Origin: Apus apus
Lineage: Eukaryota > Chordata > Aves > Apodiformes > Apodidae
Reading direction: 5' to 3'
Assembly: GCF_020740795.1 (NCBI RefSeq)
Contig: NC_067299.1
Span: 11,171,333-11,235,332, forward strand
DNA length: 64,000 bases
This document shows, piece after piece, positions 1 through 9,800 of this stretch. The translations under genes and the position numbers were made by a program. Below the pieces are notes generated by a model. It was not told the origin of the DNA, made no database searches, and saw nothing but the letters and a program-made list of their open reading frames with translations. The first letter of the stretch is position 1. Each line of letters begins with the position of its first letter.

Positions 1-1390
1 GTAGAGAAAACTGGAGTGATGGAGCCCTGTCTGCAGACCAAGGGCCAGCCCTGGGTGCCATACATCTGCTGTGGGCTGCTCCACCTGCCCCCTTCCCCTG
101 CCTGGGGGCACACAGGGGCTTGTGGGGCATCTCAGGAGTCAAGAGCCTTAGCACCCTGGGGTGGAGCCTTGTCTGCTCCTCCAACCCCAAGCTACAAGGC
201 CCAGACTAGGACAAGTATGGGGCTGGGAGAGCAAAAGAGAGTAAGGTCACCAGTGCCTCAGTGTCCCCTGAGCATGGCACTCAGCTGGGTCAACCCTATG
301 CTGAAGCTCTTTGTGTACTCCCACAGAGCACCAGCTTCACCAGCTGTCCTTGGAGGAGAGCTGTGAGCAAACCTGGCAGCCTAGGAGGTGGTGATGGGCC
401 CAACGTACCAGGCCTTGTGGCACATAGTACCCCTGGAGTGCTGACCCAGGGCCTGGTGTCACCAGGGCTGCTCTGGCAGCAACCACATATTCAGCTGAAC
501 ACTCAAGGACTTCAAGGCATACTTGAGAGGTCAGCAACTCAATGAGACCCTGCGTGGAGCAAGACAATGGGCAACTCTTCAAGGCTATTGTGCTGAGGTT
601 TGGTTTCATGCATCATCAGTAGAATATTGTCATTCCAGGTTTTCACCTGGACATTTTGCAAAGCTCCACAAGCAGTTTTGCACCGACAGCAGTAGGGCAA
701 GTCATCCTGGTGCTATGCCTGAGAAAACCTTGGGGCTGTGGCAGAAGAGGGGAGCTGCCTTCCAGGACGTGTGCCAAGGTGCTAAAAGACAGGATGAGGA
801 GTTGTGGGATTAGCAGGTCCCCAGTGTCCTGGGCTTTGGGTGGTTTGTGTCGTTGGGTGAGCAATGCAGCCACCCATTTGATTCTGCAGGAGAGAAGGGG
901 AGAAGCTTTCAGGAGGCCCTGGGCAAAGCTCTGTGCAGCCATCCAGCCCTTGCTGCTGCTACAAGTCCTGGAATAACCTTGGGACATGTGGGCAGAGTCC
1001 AGAATGGGAAGGCAGGACTCCTGCTCTGGGCTGAATTGCCAAAGACAGAGCATTGGCTGCCCATGGGGTTATTGCTGCTCTAGAGAGCGTGCAGGTCCTG
1101 GCTGTGAGGGTGACTCATGGGAAGGTGGAGGAGGGTCAGACTGCTCATGAAGAGAGGAGGAACTTCTCGTCTGGCTCCATGGCCAACAGCCCAGCACCAA
1201 TTCTTTCTCCCTGAAACCTCCCAGGAGGGCTTTTTTTGGACACATCACAACCCAGTGGCCAAGAGGACAAGGACAGTGCCAGCTGGAACTAGTGGCGGGT
1301 TCCTGGAGAGCCAGCGGGCCTGAGCCAGCCTGACGCCTCCAGGAGCTGGGGGGTCCATGAGACACGTCCAGGGAGGGGCCCGGGACTCAC
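1..1390 (-). other. MLXIPL: MLXIPL intron 1 (part)
   Basis: This is the sequence downstream of MLXIPL exon 1 on the minus strand. The exon 1 donor (GTGAGT on the minus strand, at 1390-1385) opens the intron, which runs off the left edge. I see no further MLXIPL exon: the next conserved block (MCR II-III) is absent. The short open frames here have no recognisable domains and look like chance. Confidence 0.7.
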
Positions 1391-1683
1391 CTGTACTCCA
1401 GGCTCATGCACTCGAAGAGCCGGGTGAGGGTGGGGTCGATGCTCCGGGGGTCTGCGGGCAGGGGCTCCGCGCGGCGGTGCCGCCGCCGGGGCAGCGCGTC
1501 GCTGTGCGGGGACGACACCATGAAGTGGCCGCTGTGGATGACCTGGGCAGGGCTCTGCGCCCCGGCGGCTCCCGCGCCGCCCGCCGCCGCCTCCTCGGAG
1601 TCCGAGTCGGAGTCAGAGACGGGGCAGGGCCCAACGGGGGGCTCGGGGAAGGGCCCCGGCCGCCCCCCCCCAGCTCCCGCCAT
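1391..1683 (-). CDS. MLXIPL: MLXIPL (ChREBP) coding exon 1, partial gene
   Basis: This is the N-terminus of the carbohydrate-response element binding protein, a bHLH-ZIP factor that with MLX switches on glycolytic and lipogenic genes when glucose is high. The exon gives 97 codons plus two bases. It opens MAGAGGGRPG, has an acidic serine run (SDSDSDSEE) and then the Mondo conserved region block VIHSGHFMVSSPHSD followed by LPRRR, PRSIDPTLTRLFEC and MSLEY. The block matches human MLXIPL closely. The LTRLFEC segment corresponds to the CRM1 nuclear export signal of the glucose-sensing module. The start at 1683 is the first ATG after the predicted TATA promoter and sits in a strong context (GCCATGG). 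The exon ends at a consensus donor in phase 2, matching the serine split in the human gene. The paralogue MLXIP (MondoA) is less likely because the synteny with BAZ1B favours MLXIPL. All later exons are outside the window. Confidence 0.9.
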
Positions 1684-1800
1684 GGCCTGCTCCGCGCCGC
1701 AGCCCTGCCCGGCCTGCTGGAGCGCCAGGGCCTCGAGAACCCGCCGCGGTGCCGCCCGCACCTCCCGCCACCCCGCAGCCCGCGGCTCCCCCGCGCCCCC
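1684..1800 (-). other. MLXIPL: MLXIPL 5' untranslated region (predicted)
   Basis: This GC-rich leader of about 115 bases lies between the ATG at 1683 and the expected start site 25-30 bases downstream of the TATA box. It contains no other ATG on the minus strand. The open frame upstream of the ATG has only a GTG start, so no longer protein is supported. The exact transcription start is inferred. Confidence 0.5.
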
Positions 1801-1824
1801 GGCTGCCCCGGCCGGGCCGCCCGC

Positions 1825-1832
1825 TATTTATA
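1825..1832 (-). promoter_or_regulatory. MLXIPL: TATA box of MLXIPL
   Basis: On the minus strand the sequence reads TATAAATA, a near-perfect TATA box, flanked by GC-rich DNA. It lies about 142 bases upstream of the MLXIPL start codon, so the transcript would begin near 1800. A TATA box inside a CpG-rich promoter suits a tissue-restricted, inducible gene. Confidence 0.65.
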
Positions 1833-2099
1833 GCGGTGACAGCTGGGCCTGCCGCGGGCGCCCGGCCCCGGCCAGCGGGCTCGCAGGCCTCCAGGCCTCC
1901 CGCGCCCCGGCTCCTGCTCGTGGCACCGTCTGTGGCTTTTATGGCCCTGCCAGGCGGGGAGGAGCAGCGGCAGGTCCCCTGTCCCCCCCGCGCCCGCTGG
2001 CAGGCAGCTCTGTTTACCCGGGGTTAATGGCCAAGCTGCGGGGAGAGGAGCGGGCCCGTGTTTGCCTACGGCCCCGGCCCTCCTGGATCTCCCCGCGCT

Positions 2100-2914
2100 T
2101 CCAAGGGAACAAACACAGATTAAGGGACACAAACAGGCAGAATTATAGCAACAGGCAGCCAGCTCAGCGCAGAGTCACCCAGCCGTGCAGCAGCCTGGGG
2201 AGCAGCCCCTGCTCCCGGGTGTACCCGTCTGCGGAGGGGACATGAGCACCGGCTGCTCTGGTGTGGCGGGACTTACACACCTTGTTGTCACCCAGTCCTT
2301 AAGGTTAAAGAAGTTTCCACCACCCTAGGGTTCCTGCAGGGAAGTCTCAAGCGTCAGATAACAGGATGGAAAAAATGTAATGGAGCAGCACAACAACAGG
2401 AGCAGCTGGAGCTGGTGCTTCTGGAGAGGGACTAGAGAGAAGAAGCCCCTGGGCATTTTACCCTGACAATCCAGGCACCCATTCTTCACACCCAGTTCAG
2501 GCACTTCTCAGTCCAATTATGATTTCTGGTCTGGGGTCACCACGATCTGTGTTGGACTCCTCCTCTGGCCCCTGTGGGCCTTTACCTGCTCTTATCTGGG
2601 CAGGTTGCAGCTTCTGCTGACAGCCATAGCCTCCTTATCTCCCAGTCTGTGCTGGTCTTGGGGCCTTTCTTCACCTCCTGTAGCAACAGATCAAGATAAG
2701 CTCAACTTCTCCAGGTGAAAGTTGGCAGCTTGTGGCCCAAGGCTTCAGCAAACCTGGCTGCTGATGCTGGGCAAGACTGTTCAGACACAAGAACTCAGTT
2801 ATAAGAATTCAGTTACCTGAGCTTCATTTGCATCATGAAGATGGATCACTTTTCCCTCTGAGGTGTCCTGAGAGACGCTCCAGCCCCCTCCCCTGCTCTG
2901 TGCCTCCTAGTTTT
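2100..2914. other. Intergenic, nothing recognised
   Basis: This is unique-looking DNA upstream of MLXIPL. It may hold distal MLXIPL regulatory sites, but I recognise no gene, RNA or repeat. Confidence 0.5.
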
Positions 2915-3200
2915 ATGTGTAGCAATAGGACAAGGAGCAATGGTCTTAAGCTGAAAGAGGGGAAATTGAGATGAGTTATTAGGAGGAAATTCTTTCCTGT
3001 GAGGGTGGTGAGAGCCTGGCCCAGGTTGCCCAGGGAAGCTGTGGCTGCCCCATCCCTGGAAGTGTTGAAGGGCAGGCTGGATGGGGCTTGGAGCAGCCTG
3101 GGCTGGTGGGAGGTGTCCCTGCCCATGCCGGGGGCTTGGAACCTGATGATCTTTAAGTTCTCCTCCAGCCCAAACCATTCTATGAATCTATGGTTCTGTG
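2915..3200 (+). repeat. CR1 LINE 3' fragment
   Basis: The sequence carries the CR1 3'-end signature: the tract for [10 protein letters not shown], then a TGATGATCTTTAAG-like motif and an ATTCTATGAATCTATGG tail. It is 5'-truncated, as nearly all CR1 copies are. Confidence 0.85.
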
Positions 3201-4255
3201 AAGAGGTCCAGACCTCTAGGACCAGAGCCCATCATCCAGGAGCCCTCACCAACTTCCCCGGCACATTTCAGATCTGCTGACAGCAGGATGCCACCCATTA
3301 CTTGCCTACCAAGGTGGCACAGATAGTGTCTGTATTTGAAAGGCTGTGACTCATCTCAGGATCTCCAGAGTTAGAGTCTAGTTTCTGCACTTAGCAGATT
3401 GGCAGGAATTGTCATAAACATGGGATTTGTGGAAACTCCTGGATAAACACAACAACTTGAGGAAGAGTCAATACAGAGGAAAGTTGTGGCTCAGAAATCT
3501 GTCACTGTTGGTGGAAGGAGGAGATGGGTGTGGGCAGCAGTGATTTGGTCAATACAATGTCATCCAAAAAAGCTTTTAAGAAGATCTATCATGGATTGTC
3601 CAAAGACACCAAGCTGTGACAGATCAATAGGTTGCAGAGCTGGGAAACAAAGATAAGACTAATTGGTAAACATTCCCTGTTCAGAGAGCTTGGCTGTTGG
3701 ATGCTGCAGGTATCTACTGGGCTTGGCTTTCTCAGGTTATTTATAGGTGATGGAGAACAGGCAGGAAATAGCCCAGTGACAGTGTTTCCTGGTGGAGCAA
3801 ATGGTTCAGAACAGTTGTGTCTAAAAGCGGCTGGAGAAAGCTGCAGAAGGATTTCAGGCTGCAGGGTGGGTGGGTGATAAAAAAAGCAAATGAAATCCAT
3901 GTTGATAAGGGTACAGCGAAGCACCTCCCTAGTGACACAGTGGGAGAGCCTGGATTAGCTCCTGCCATTCACCAGGCAGGTCTGGGGGTGACTGTGGGCA
4001 AGTCTCTGAAAACATCAGCTGAAGGTTGAGGAGCATTTGAAATGTAAAATAAGAAGTTCAGAAACTGGAAGGAAAGGAATGGGCCCCCAGCAGGAAACTA
4101 CAGCTGGGGCTGCTCAGGGCTCTGTGCAGTTTTGGCAACTGGTTCAGGAAAGATGCAGAAGAACTGGAAAAGGTGACAGAGATGAGGAAGGGGTGAGCAG
4201 AGGTGGGAATGACACCCCTGCAAGAAAAGGCTGAACAGATCAAAACTGCCTGGAT
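3201..4255. other. Intergenic, nothing recognised
   Basis: No gene, RNA or clear repeat is visible here. The short open frames on both strands have no domain content. Confidence 0.45.
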
Positions 4256-4358
4256 GAGGTCTAGTGGGAGGTGTCCCTGCCCGTGCAGGGGGTTGGAACT
4301 AGATGATCTTTAAGGTCCCTTCCAACCCAAACCAGTCTGGGATTCTGTGCTTCTATGG
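4256..4358 (+). repeat. CR1 LINE 3' end, short
   Basis: Only the last 100 or so bases of CR1 remain: the GGGAGGTGTCCCTGCC stretch, the GATGATCTTTAAGGTCCC motif, and a degenerate tail ending near TTCTATGG. Confidence 0.75.
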
Positions 4359-4576
4359 CCCTAGGAGGAGCAGAGGTGAACTCACAGGGAGGGAAGCAGT
4401 AAGTTCAGGGTGGGTCAGATCACACGGTAACAGCCAAGGGAAAGTACTGAAAGCTTTTGAGGGAAGGCAGAATATCAGTTTCTTATCCAAAAGAGATGGT
4501 GGCATCCCAAATAATTGAATCCTTTGGAAAAGTTTGGGAAATGCGAGTTCAGAGAGAGCTGATTGTATTCCCTCTG

Positions 4577-5449
4577 CCTGTAAATCAATTTCCTGTGCCA
4601 TGGCCATGCAATGAGAGTCCTGGTGCTTTCCATCTCAGGTGGCCCTGCCCCTGCTCTCTGGTGTCATGGCCTGTGCTGACGGGCTCCCAGTGCTCCTTGT
4701 AGCAGTAGGAGATGGAAGAGGAAACTGCAGCTTGCAGCTGCACTCCTCAGGCAACGTGCCTGGGCTCTCTGGCCTGCAGCCCTGCCCTCCTGCTGGAAGC
4801 TGCCCGGCAGAGCCTGGCCTGACAGCACCCTCTGGGGCCCAGGAGAAGTGGAAGCAACGAGCCTCTGCATTTCTCAAATGGCTTCTTTTAAACATCAACA
4901 CCACAGAATCCTTCTGGTTGGAAAACACCTTGAAGGTCATTAATCCAACCATTAATCCAACTCCGTCGAGTCCAGTGCTGACCCATGTCCCTCAGCACCA
5001 CATCTGCAGGGCTTTTCAACACCTCCAGGGATGGGGATCCAACCACCACCCTGGGCAGCCTGTGCTGGTGTTTAACAACCCATTCAGGGAAGAAGTTTCT
5101 TCTCATATCCAATCTAAACCTCCCCTGGCACAACCTGAGAGCATCACACGTGACATTCACAGCCCAGGCCCAAGATGACATCAATTCCAATGCTCACTGC
5201 CAGGTGCTACCTCCTCCCATGCTGCCTTACTACTTACTCATACTCTCCCTCCTGTTGTCATCCTCCTTCAGGATGGCTTCCTTCTGGTTGTCCTGGGCTG
5301 CCTGGCTGGAGTTCTCCTTGTCACTGGATGGGGAGTCACAGGCTCCATCTGATTTCTTTTCCGAGGCCTCTTCATCAGCTTTCTCCAGGGGATGTATTTT
5401 CACAACTTTCACAGGCAATGTCTTCTCCTTACCAACCTCAGAGTCACAC
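4577..5449 (-). pseudogene. Inverted copy of BAZ1B exon 4 plus intron 4, with an exon 3-like end
   Basis: Read on the minus strand, this 873-base segment is a near-identical copy of BAZ1B 34383-35242. Positions 5436-5238 match the whole 199-base exon 4 with two substitutions; the second codon is GGT (Gly) here and AGT (Ser) in the gene. The donor GTAAGT and 661 bases of intron 4, including a CR1 fragment, follow without net insertion or deletion. Upstream of exon 4 the copy does not match intron 3. Instead 5449-5437 reads GTGTGACTCTGAG, 12 of 13 bases identical to the last bases of BAZ1B exon 3. The reading frame continues across that junction, but the copy has no start codon or other exon of its own. 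It is best called a truncated, non-coding gene fragment. The splice-like junction suggests an RNA intermediate, although no poly(A) or clear target-site duplication is visible. Confidence 0.85.
4899..5150 (-). repeat. CR1 LINE 3' fragment inside the duplicated segment
   Basis: This is the CR1 3' region in reverse orientation. The same insertion is present in BAZ1B intron 4 (34677-34920), so it was already in the gene before the segment was copied. Confidence 0.85.
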
Positions 5450-7149
5450 TGCATTTGTGTTTGAGGTGCCTTTCATGGTGGTGATGAGTGCTAGCTTGCT
5501 TGGCCAGAAAGAGGACCTTGCTGGAGAGGGCTAGCTGGCACACGGCATTTCTGATACTATGGGACAAGCTGTCCAGGCCTCTCTGGAGAGAGCAGAAGAC
5601 ATCTTTGGACACACAACAGCCCTAGAGCTTGGAGAAAAGGCAGAAATGGGTTATTTAGGGATAACAAGAGGACATGGTACAAACGAGACTTTTCTGCATC
5701 AAGCCAAGGAGACTCACTGTGAGGACAGGATACCTGATGGTACCTCCTTCCCATGGTGGGAGGGGATGGTGCTGATGGGAACACGGTGCTGGTGGGAGCT
5801 GCTGCCTCTCTGCTGCCTTCCACCACGTCAGGGCTGCGCAGCCACCAGGTCCTGGCGACCAGGGCATCAGCAGAGGGTCACTCTCCACACGTGTCTCCAA
5901 ACCCGTCTTAAGGCAGGAGAGCTAGCCAAAAGAAGATTTCTAAATGTGACAAGAAATCCCCAAGTTTGACAGCTGAGAACATTTTCATGAAGTTATTACC
6001 TTCTGCACTGAGTTCAGTCTTTGCTCTGAGCTGGCAGCTGCCTCCTCCTGCCTGTCATGCTCCTCATGACTCACTGCCGGGGGGCCTGAGGAGGAGGCAG
6101 GCAGAGAAATACCACTCTAAAATGCAGACACCAAGACCCAGTAAAACTAGAGTGTAAAAAAAAAAGCCCCCTGACACATAACAAGATAAGAAAAGATTGG
6201 TTTTCAGCAGTTTTTCTTGGCCAGCCTCTCTCTCTCCAGCTCTGGGGAAGGCAGCTCTCATCACCACGCCGCAGACTCTAAAATTCACACCCCCTTGGAG
6301 GCATTTTTAGCACATTAATACCACAGTGGCTGGAAGATGAAGGGGATGGCATCTGCTGGGGTGCTGCTTCCCTCAAAGAAGGAACATTTGGAGACTTGCA
6401 AGAAAAGTGTAAAGCCATGATTTTTGTGGGAAACGTTGTGTGGCACCAGTGGGTGCATGGTCAGGGATGGAATTGGTGTGTCCACAGGCTTGGCCTTGGC
6501 AGATCCTGCTTGAGGACTTCTGCATTTTCTGAGCTGTGATGTTGAGTCCTGACATAAACCAATGCAAAAGTTGGTCTGCTCACTTACTTGCTGATGCTTC
6601 CTGTCAGAGCTTTCCTGAGCCCTCCTCGTGCTCCCTCACTCTGCTCAGATCTGAGTCGCTCCTTCACAAACGAGACCTCTCATGCACAGGCCCCAAATCC
6701 CTAAAGACATAGGGACATAAAGACTTTACCTGTATCACCTTTCCTGGGATGAACTGGGAGCCTTTTGTGTGCTTCAGCTCTTGGAAAGCCCAGGCAGTGT
6801 TTTGGGTGTGCTGATAGCCAGTCCAGGCACAGGAATGAAGGACCATGCAGATGTTTTTGAGGTGCTTCCCTTGCTCACCCCAGGCTTGAGGGCTTCCAGG
6901 TCACATCCTCCTGCCAGGGAAACATTAGGGCACCAACAGACTCATCCTGTTTGCAGGTGGTGGCTGTGGAGTTCAGCCTGCAGTAAGTGGTGGGAGGGCA
7001 GCAGTGCCCACCTGCAAACCCCAAAACTGGCTGATGCAGATGAAAAATCCCCACCTGGGAGGAGCAGCCCTGTGGGTCCCAGAGGGATGGACTGCAGGGA
7101 ACAGGAGGTCTTCCCACACAGGAATTGTAGGGCACCTTGCAATCTGCCA
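5450..7149. other. Intergenic, nothing recognised
   Basis: I see no gene or known repeat. Minus-strand sequence next to the exon 3-like end of the pseudogene copy (5450-5612) is open for about 50 codons but does not resemble BAZ1B exon 3 beyond the 13 matching bases. Confidence 0.45.
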
Positions 7150-7782
7150 ACCAGTGTGCCCAGGTAGTCAAGCAGGTCACCAGCATCCTGGCCTGTACCA
7201 GCACCAGTGTGGCCAGCAGGACCAGGGATTGTCCCCCTGTGCTCAGCACTGGTGAAGCTGCACCTCAAATCCTGGGGTCAGGTCTGGGCCCCTCACAACA
7301 AGAAGGACCTTGAGGGGCTGGAGAGTGTCCAGGGAAGGGCAAGGGAGCTGGGGAAGGGGCTGGAGCACAAGTGTGAGCAGGAGCAGCTGAGGGAGCTGGG
7401 AGTGTCCAGCCTGGAGACAAGGAGGTGAGGGGAGACCTGCTGGCTCTGCAGCTGCCTGAGAGGAGGTTGGAGCCAGGGGGGTCGGGCTCTGCTCCCCAGG
7501 AGCAAGTGATGGGACAAGAGGAAATGGCCTCAAGTTGTGCCAGAGGAGGTTTAAATTGGATATTGGGAACAATTTCTTCCTCAAAAGGTCTGTCAGGGCC
7601 TGGCCCAGGCTGCCCAGGGCAGGGGTGGGGTCCCTGTCCCTGGAGGGATTCAAATCCATGTAGATGTGGTGCTGAGAGACATGGGGCAGTGGTGGCCTTG
7701 GCAGGGCTGGGTTAATGGTTGGACTTGGTGATCTTAAATGTCTTTTCCAACCAAAACAATTCTATGATTCTATGATTCTATC
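7150..7782 (+). repeat. CR1 LINE, ORF2 C-terminal end and 3' UTR
   Basis: The fragment begins in the end of CR1 ORF2 (the segment for LCSALVKLHLK and similar) and runs through the 3' region to a clear tail of repeated ATTCTATG at about 7762-7782. It contains frameshifts and stops, so it is inactive. Confidence 0.9.
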
Positions 7783-8149
7783 TCTTTTTAGTTTCAAAAT
7801 AACCAAGGCAGAATTGTTCCTTCTCCTCAGGCTGTCAGCTCATGGAAGTCATTATGACCCTGGCTGGGGAGCTGAGCTCCCCGGGCGCCTGGGGGTGCGC
7901 AGAGCGTGGGCAGCAGAGCCTCAGCCTCTGGTGCTGAAAAGAATGAAAAGGGTTTGACACTTCCTATGTATCCACTCAACTGCTGCCTGCAAAGGCTGGG
8001 GCCTGAGCTTTGTTTATGCTCTGCTCTTGCCCTGCAGTGCCCAGAGTGTGTCCTACAGGAAGGCTGAGCTTCAGAGGTGGAAACCTGACACATCAGCTTC
8101 TGTGAGCACTTCAAAGGTTTTAAACAGGCCTTTCCAATGGAGACAGATT
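7783..8149. other. Intergenic, nothing recognised
   Basis: This is unique DNA between the CR1 copy and the predicted 3' end of the fibrinogen-domain gene. Nothing else is recognised. Confidence 0.4.
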
Positions 8150-8649
8150 TTGGAGCACAGATTTATTTGAATATTTAACAACTATTAAGCCTGCAGTGCA
8201 GAAGATACAGAGTGGGGATCTGACTGTGCCCATGAATGCCTTGAGCAAGATCTTCAGCAAGTGAAAATTAGGTAGTTAGCCTGAAGTTAAGGATGTAAAT
8301 TAACTCACACAGCCGTACAGATATGCTGATGTTTGGCCATTGCATATATTAACTGAAGCACATTTCAGATGTGGGAACTCCAGATTTTGCAAGAGACTGT
8401 TCTGATTATTAACATCATCAAAATGATCTGACCCCGAACGAAAGGATAAAGACACAGTTGAGGAGTAGAGGGAATCTACAGGAGGGAGAAGAAGTGGAAG
8501 ATGCTGTATTTTCTTCAGCAGCTAGGAGATGACCAACCTCAGCAAAGCCACCTAGGACACTAGATTTGGCCATGACATGTTTTGCCTTTTTCCATCTCTG
8601 CAGAGCCAGAATTAGCTGCAGGTTGGACAGAAAGGAGATGAAAATGCAG
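8150..8649 (-). other. 3' UTR of the fibrinogen-domain gene (predicted)
   Basis: This region follows the stop codon at 8652-8650 on the minus strand and reaches a canonical polyadenylation signal at 8167-8162. The length, about 490 bases, is plausible. The cleavage site is inferred. Confidence 0.4.
8162..8167 (-). terminator. Polyadenylation signal AATAAA
   Basis: The minus strand reads AATAAA about 485 bases past the stop of the fibrinogen-domain gene. A TCTGTG stretch follows, as expected for a downstream GU-rich element. Confidence 0.45.
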
Positions 8650-9278
8650 CTAGCAGTAGGGAGCTGGTTTGATGAGGGTGGCAGAAGCTTTGCAGTTGCC
8701 TTTGCACAGGCTGCCCCACGTTATGCGCCCCTTGACGTTCAGCTGTGCGGAATAACAGGCTGAGAACCACCACCCGCCCCCCGCGCGGGAGGCACAGTTC
8801 CCTCTGTAGGTGTCCTGATCTCGATCCTTTGTGGAGAACTTCATGTTGTTGTGTACATTCCTGGGGTTTTTTGAGTCCATGGCATCCCCTGCTGTTCCCG
8901 AGTACGTTCCCAGCCTCAGCCGGTAGCCCTGGGACTCGTCTTCCACGTTGAAGAGGTTGTAGTCTGCAACATGGATGTTGTTTGAAGCATCCCAGATAAG
9001 AAACCTGACCTGGTAGACCTTCTGCTGGGTGATCTGATGGATGTACTCAGTGCCCAGCCAGAACTCGGTGTGCATGTTCCCAAACCCATGCTTGTAGGTG
9101 CTCCAGGACTCGGCCCAGCTGATCTGCGTGCTCTGCCGGTTCCTCTGGATCACCGTCCAGCCCCCGCCCGCCCCGCTCATCTCGCAGTACACCAGGATGG
9201 GGTGAAGGCCTGTGGGCTGGATGATGTAGACACCACTGGGGCTGCCAGCAGTGAGCTCACTGCAGTCCTTGGGCCAAC
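8650..9278 (-). CDS. Fibrinogen C-terminal domain protein, last coding exon (FGL1-like)
   Basis: This exon encodes a complete fibrinogen-related domain of 208 whole codons, beginning WPKDCSEL and ending KPAPYC then TAG. Family marks in order are the first cysteine pair (KDCSEL and VYCEM), GGGWTVIQRN, YKHGFGNMHTEFWLG, LGTYSGTAGDAM, FSTKDRDQD (calcium-site region) and NCA with GGWWFSACYSAQLN (second cysteine pair). Such domains bind sugars, acetyl groups or protein receptors outside the cell. The C-terminus departs from the family: the usual tryptophan and YSLK region is replaced by ITWGSLCKGNC and a terminal cysteine, adding three cysteines. The exon opens after a CAG acceptor (9281-9279) in phase 2. 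No signal peptide or coiled-coil exon could be found upstream, so the N-terminus is unknown. The closest family I recognise is FGL1-like; angiopoietin-like or ficolin-like proteins are alternatives. The frame is intact, so it looks functional. Confidence 0.85.
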
Positions 9279-9327
9279 CTGGGGCGGGAGAGAGGGTGAG
9301 TTAACACAAGCCTGTGCAGCAGGACAG

Positions 9328-9395
9328 AAGATCAATGAATGGTTTGTGTTGGGAGAGACCTCAAAGCTCATCTAGTTCCAACCCCCTGCATGGAG
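9328..9395 (-). repeat. CR1 LINE 3' tip
   Basis: This is a short reverse-oriented CR1 3' end (GTTGGGAGAGACCTCAAAG and CCAACCCCCTGCATGG). It lies in the intron just upstream of the fibrinogen-domain exon. Confidence 0.65.
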
Positions 9396-9461
9396 AGAGT
9401 ATGAAGTGACACATATGAGAAGGGAAGTAGTTTAAATCCTCCTGCAAATAGCATCATAAAG

Positions 9462-9800
9462 TCTCAGACTGGTTTGGGTTGGAAGGAACCTTCAAGATCA
9501 TCCAGTCCCACCCCTGCATGGGCAGGGACACCTCCCACCAGCCCAGGTTGCTCCAAGCCCCATCCAACCTGCCCTTCAACACTGCCAGGGATGGGGCAGC
9601 CACAGCTTCCCTGGGCAACCTGGGCCAGGCTCTCACCACCCTCACAGCAAAGAATTTCTTCCTAAAATCTCATCTCAATCTCCTCTTTCCATTTGAAACC
9701 GTTCCCCCTCATCCCATCCCTCCCTGCCCTTGTCAAAAGTCCCTCCCCAGCTTTCCTGGAGCCCCTTCAGGTAATGGAAGGTGCTCTAACATCCCTCCTG
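9462..9800 (-). repeat. CR1 LINE 3' fragment
   Basis: This is a reverse-oriented CR1 3' region, very similar to the copies at 2915-3200 and 15023-15300, which indicates one CR1 subfamily. Confidence 0.85.

Larger units (their letters stand above)
1420..2080. promoter_or_regulatory. CpG island over the MLXIPL 5' end
   Basis: This stretch is very GC-rich with many CpG dinucleotides, unlike the flanking DNA. It covers MLXIPL exon 1, the leader and the proximal promoter. A long plus-strand open frame across it reflects base composition only. Confidence 0.7.

Noticed and set aside
1406-2245. A 279-codon plus-strand open frame over MLXIPL exon 1 and promoter
   Set aside because: It is antisense to a recognised conserved exon and has low-complexity composition from the CpG island.
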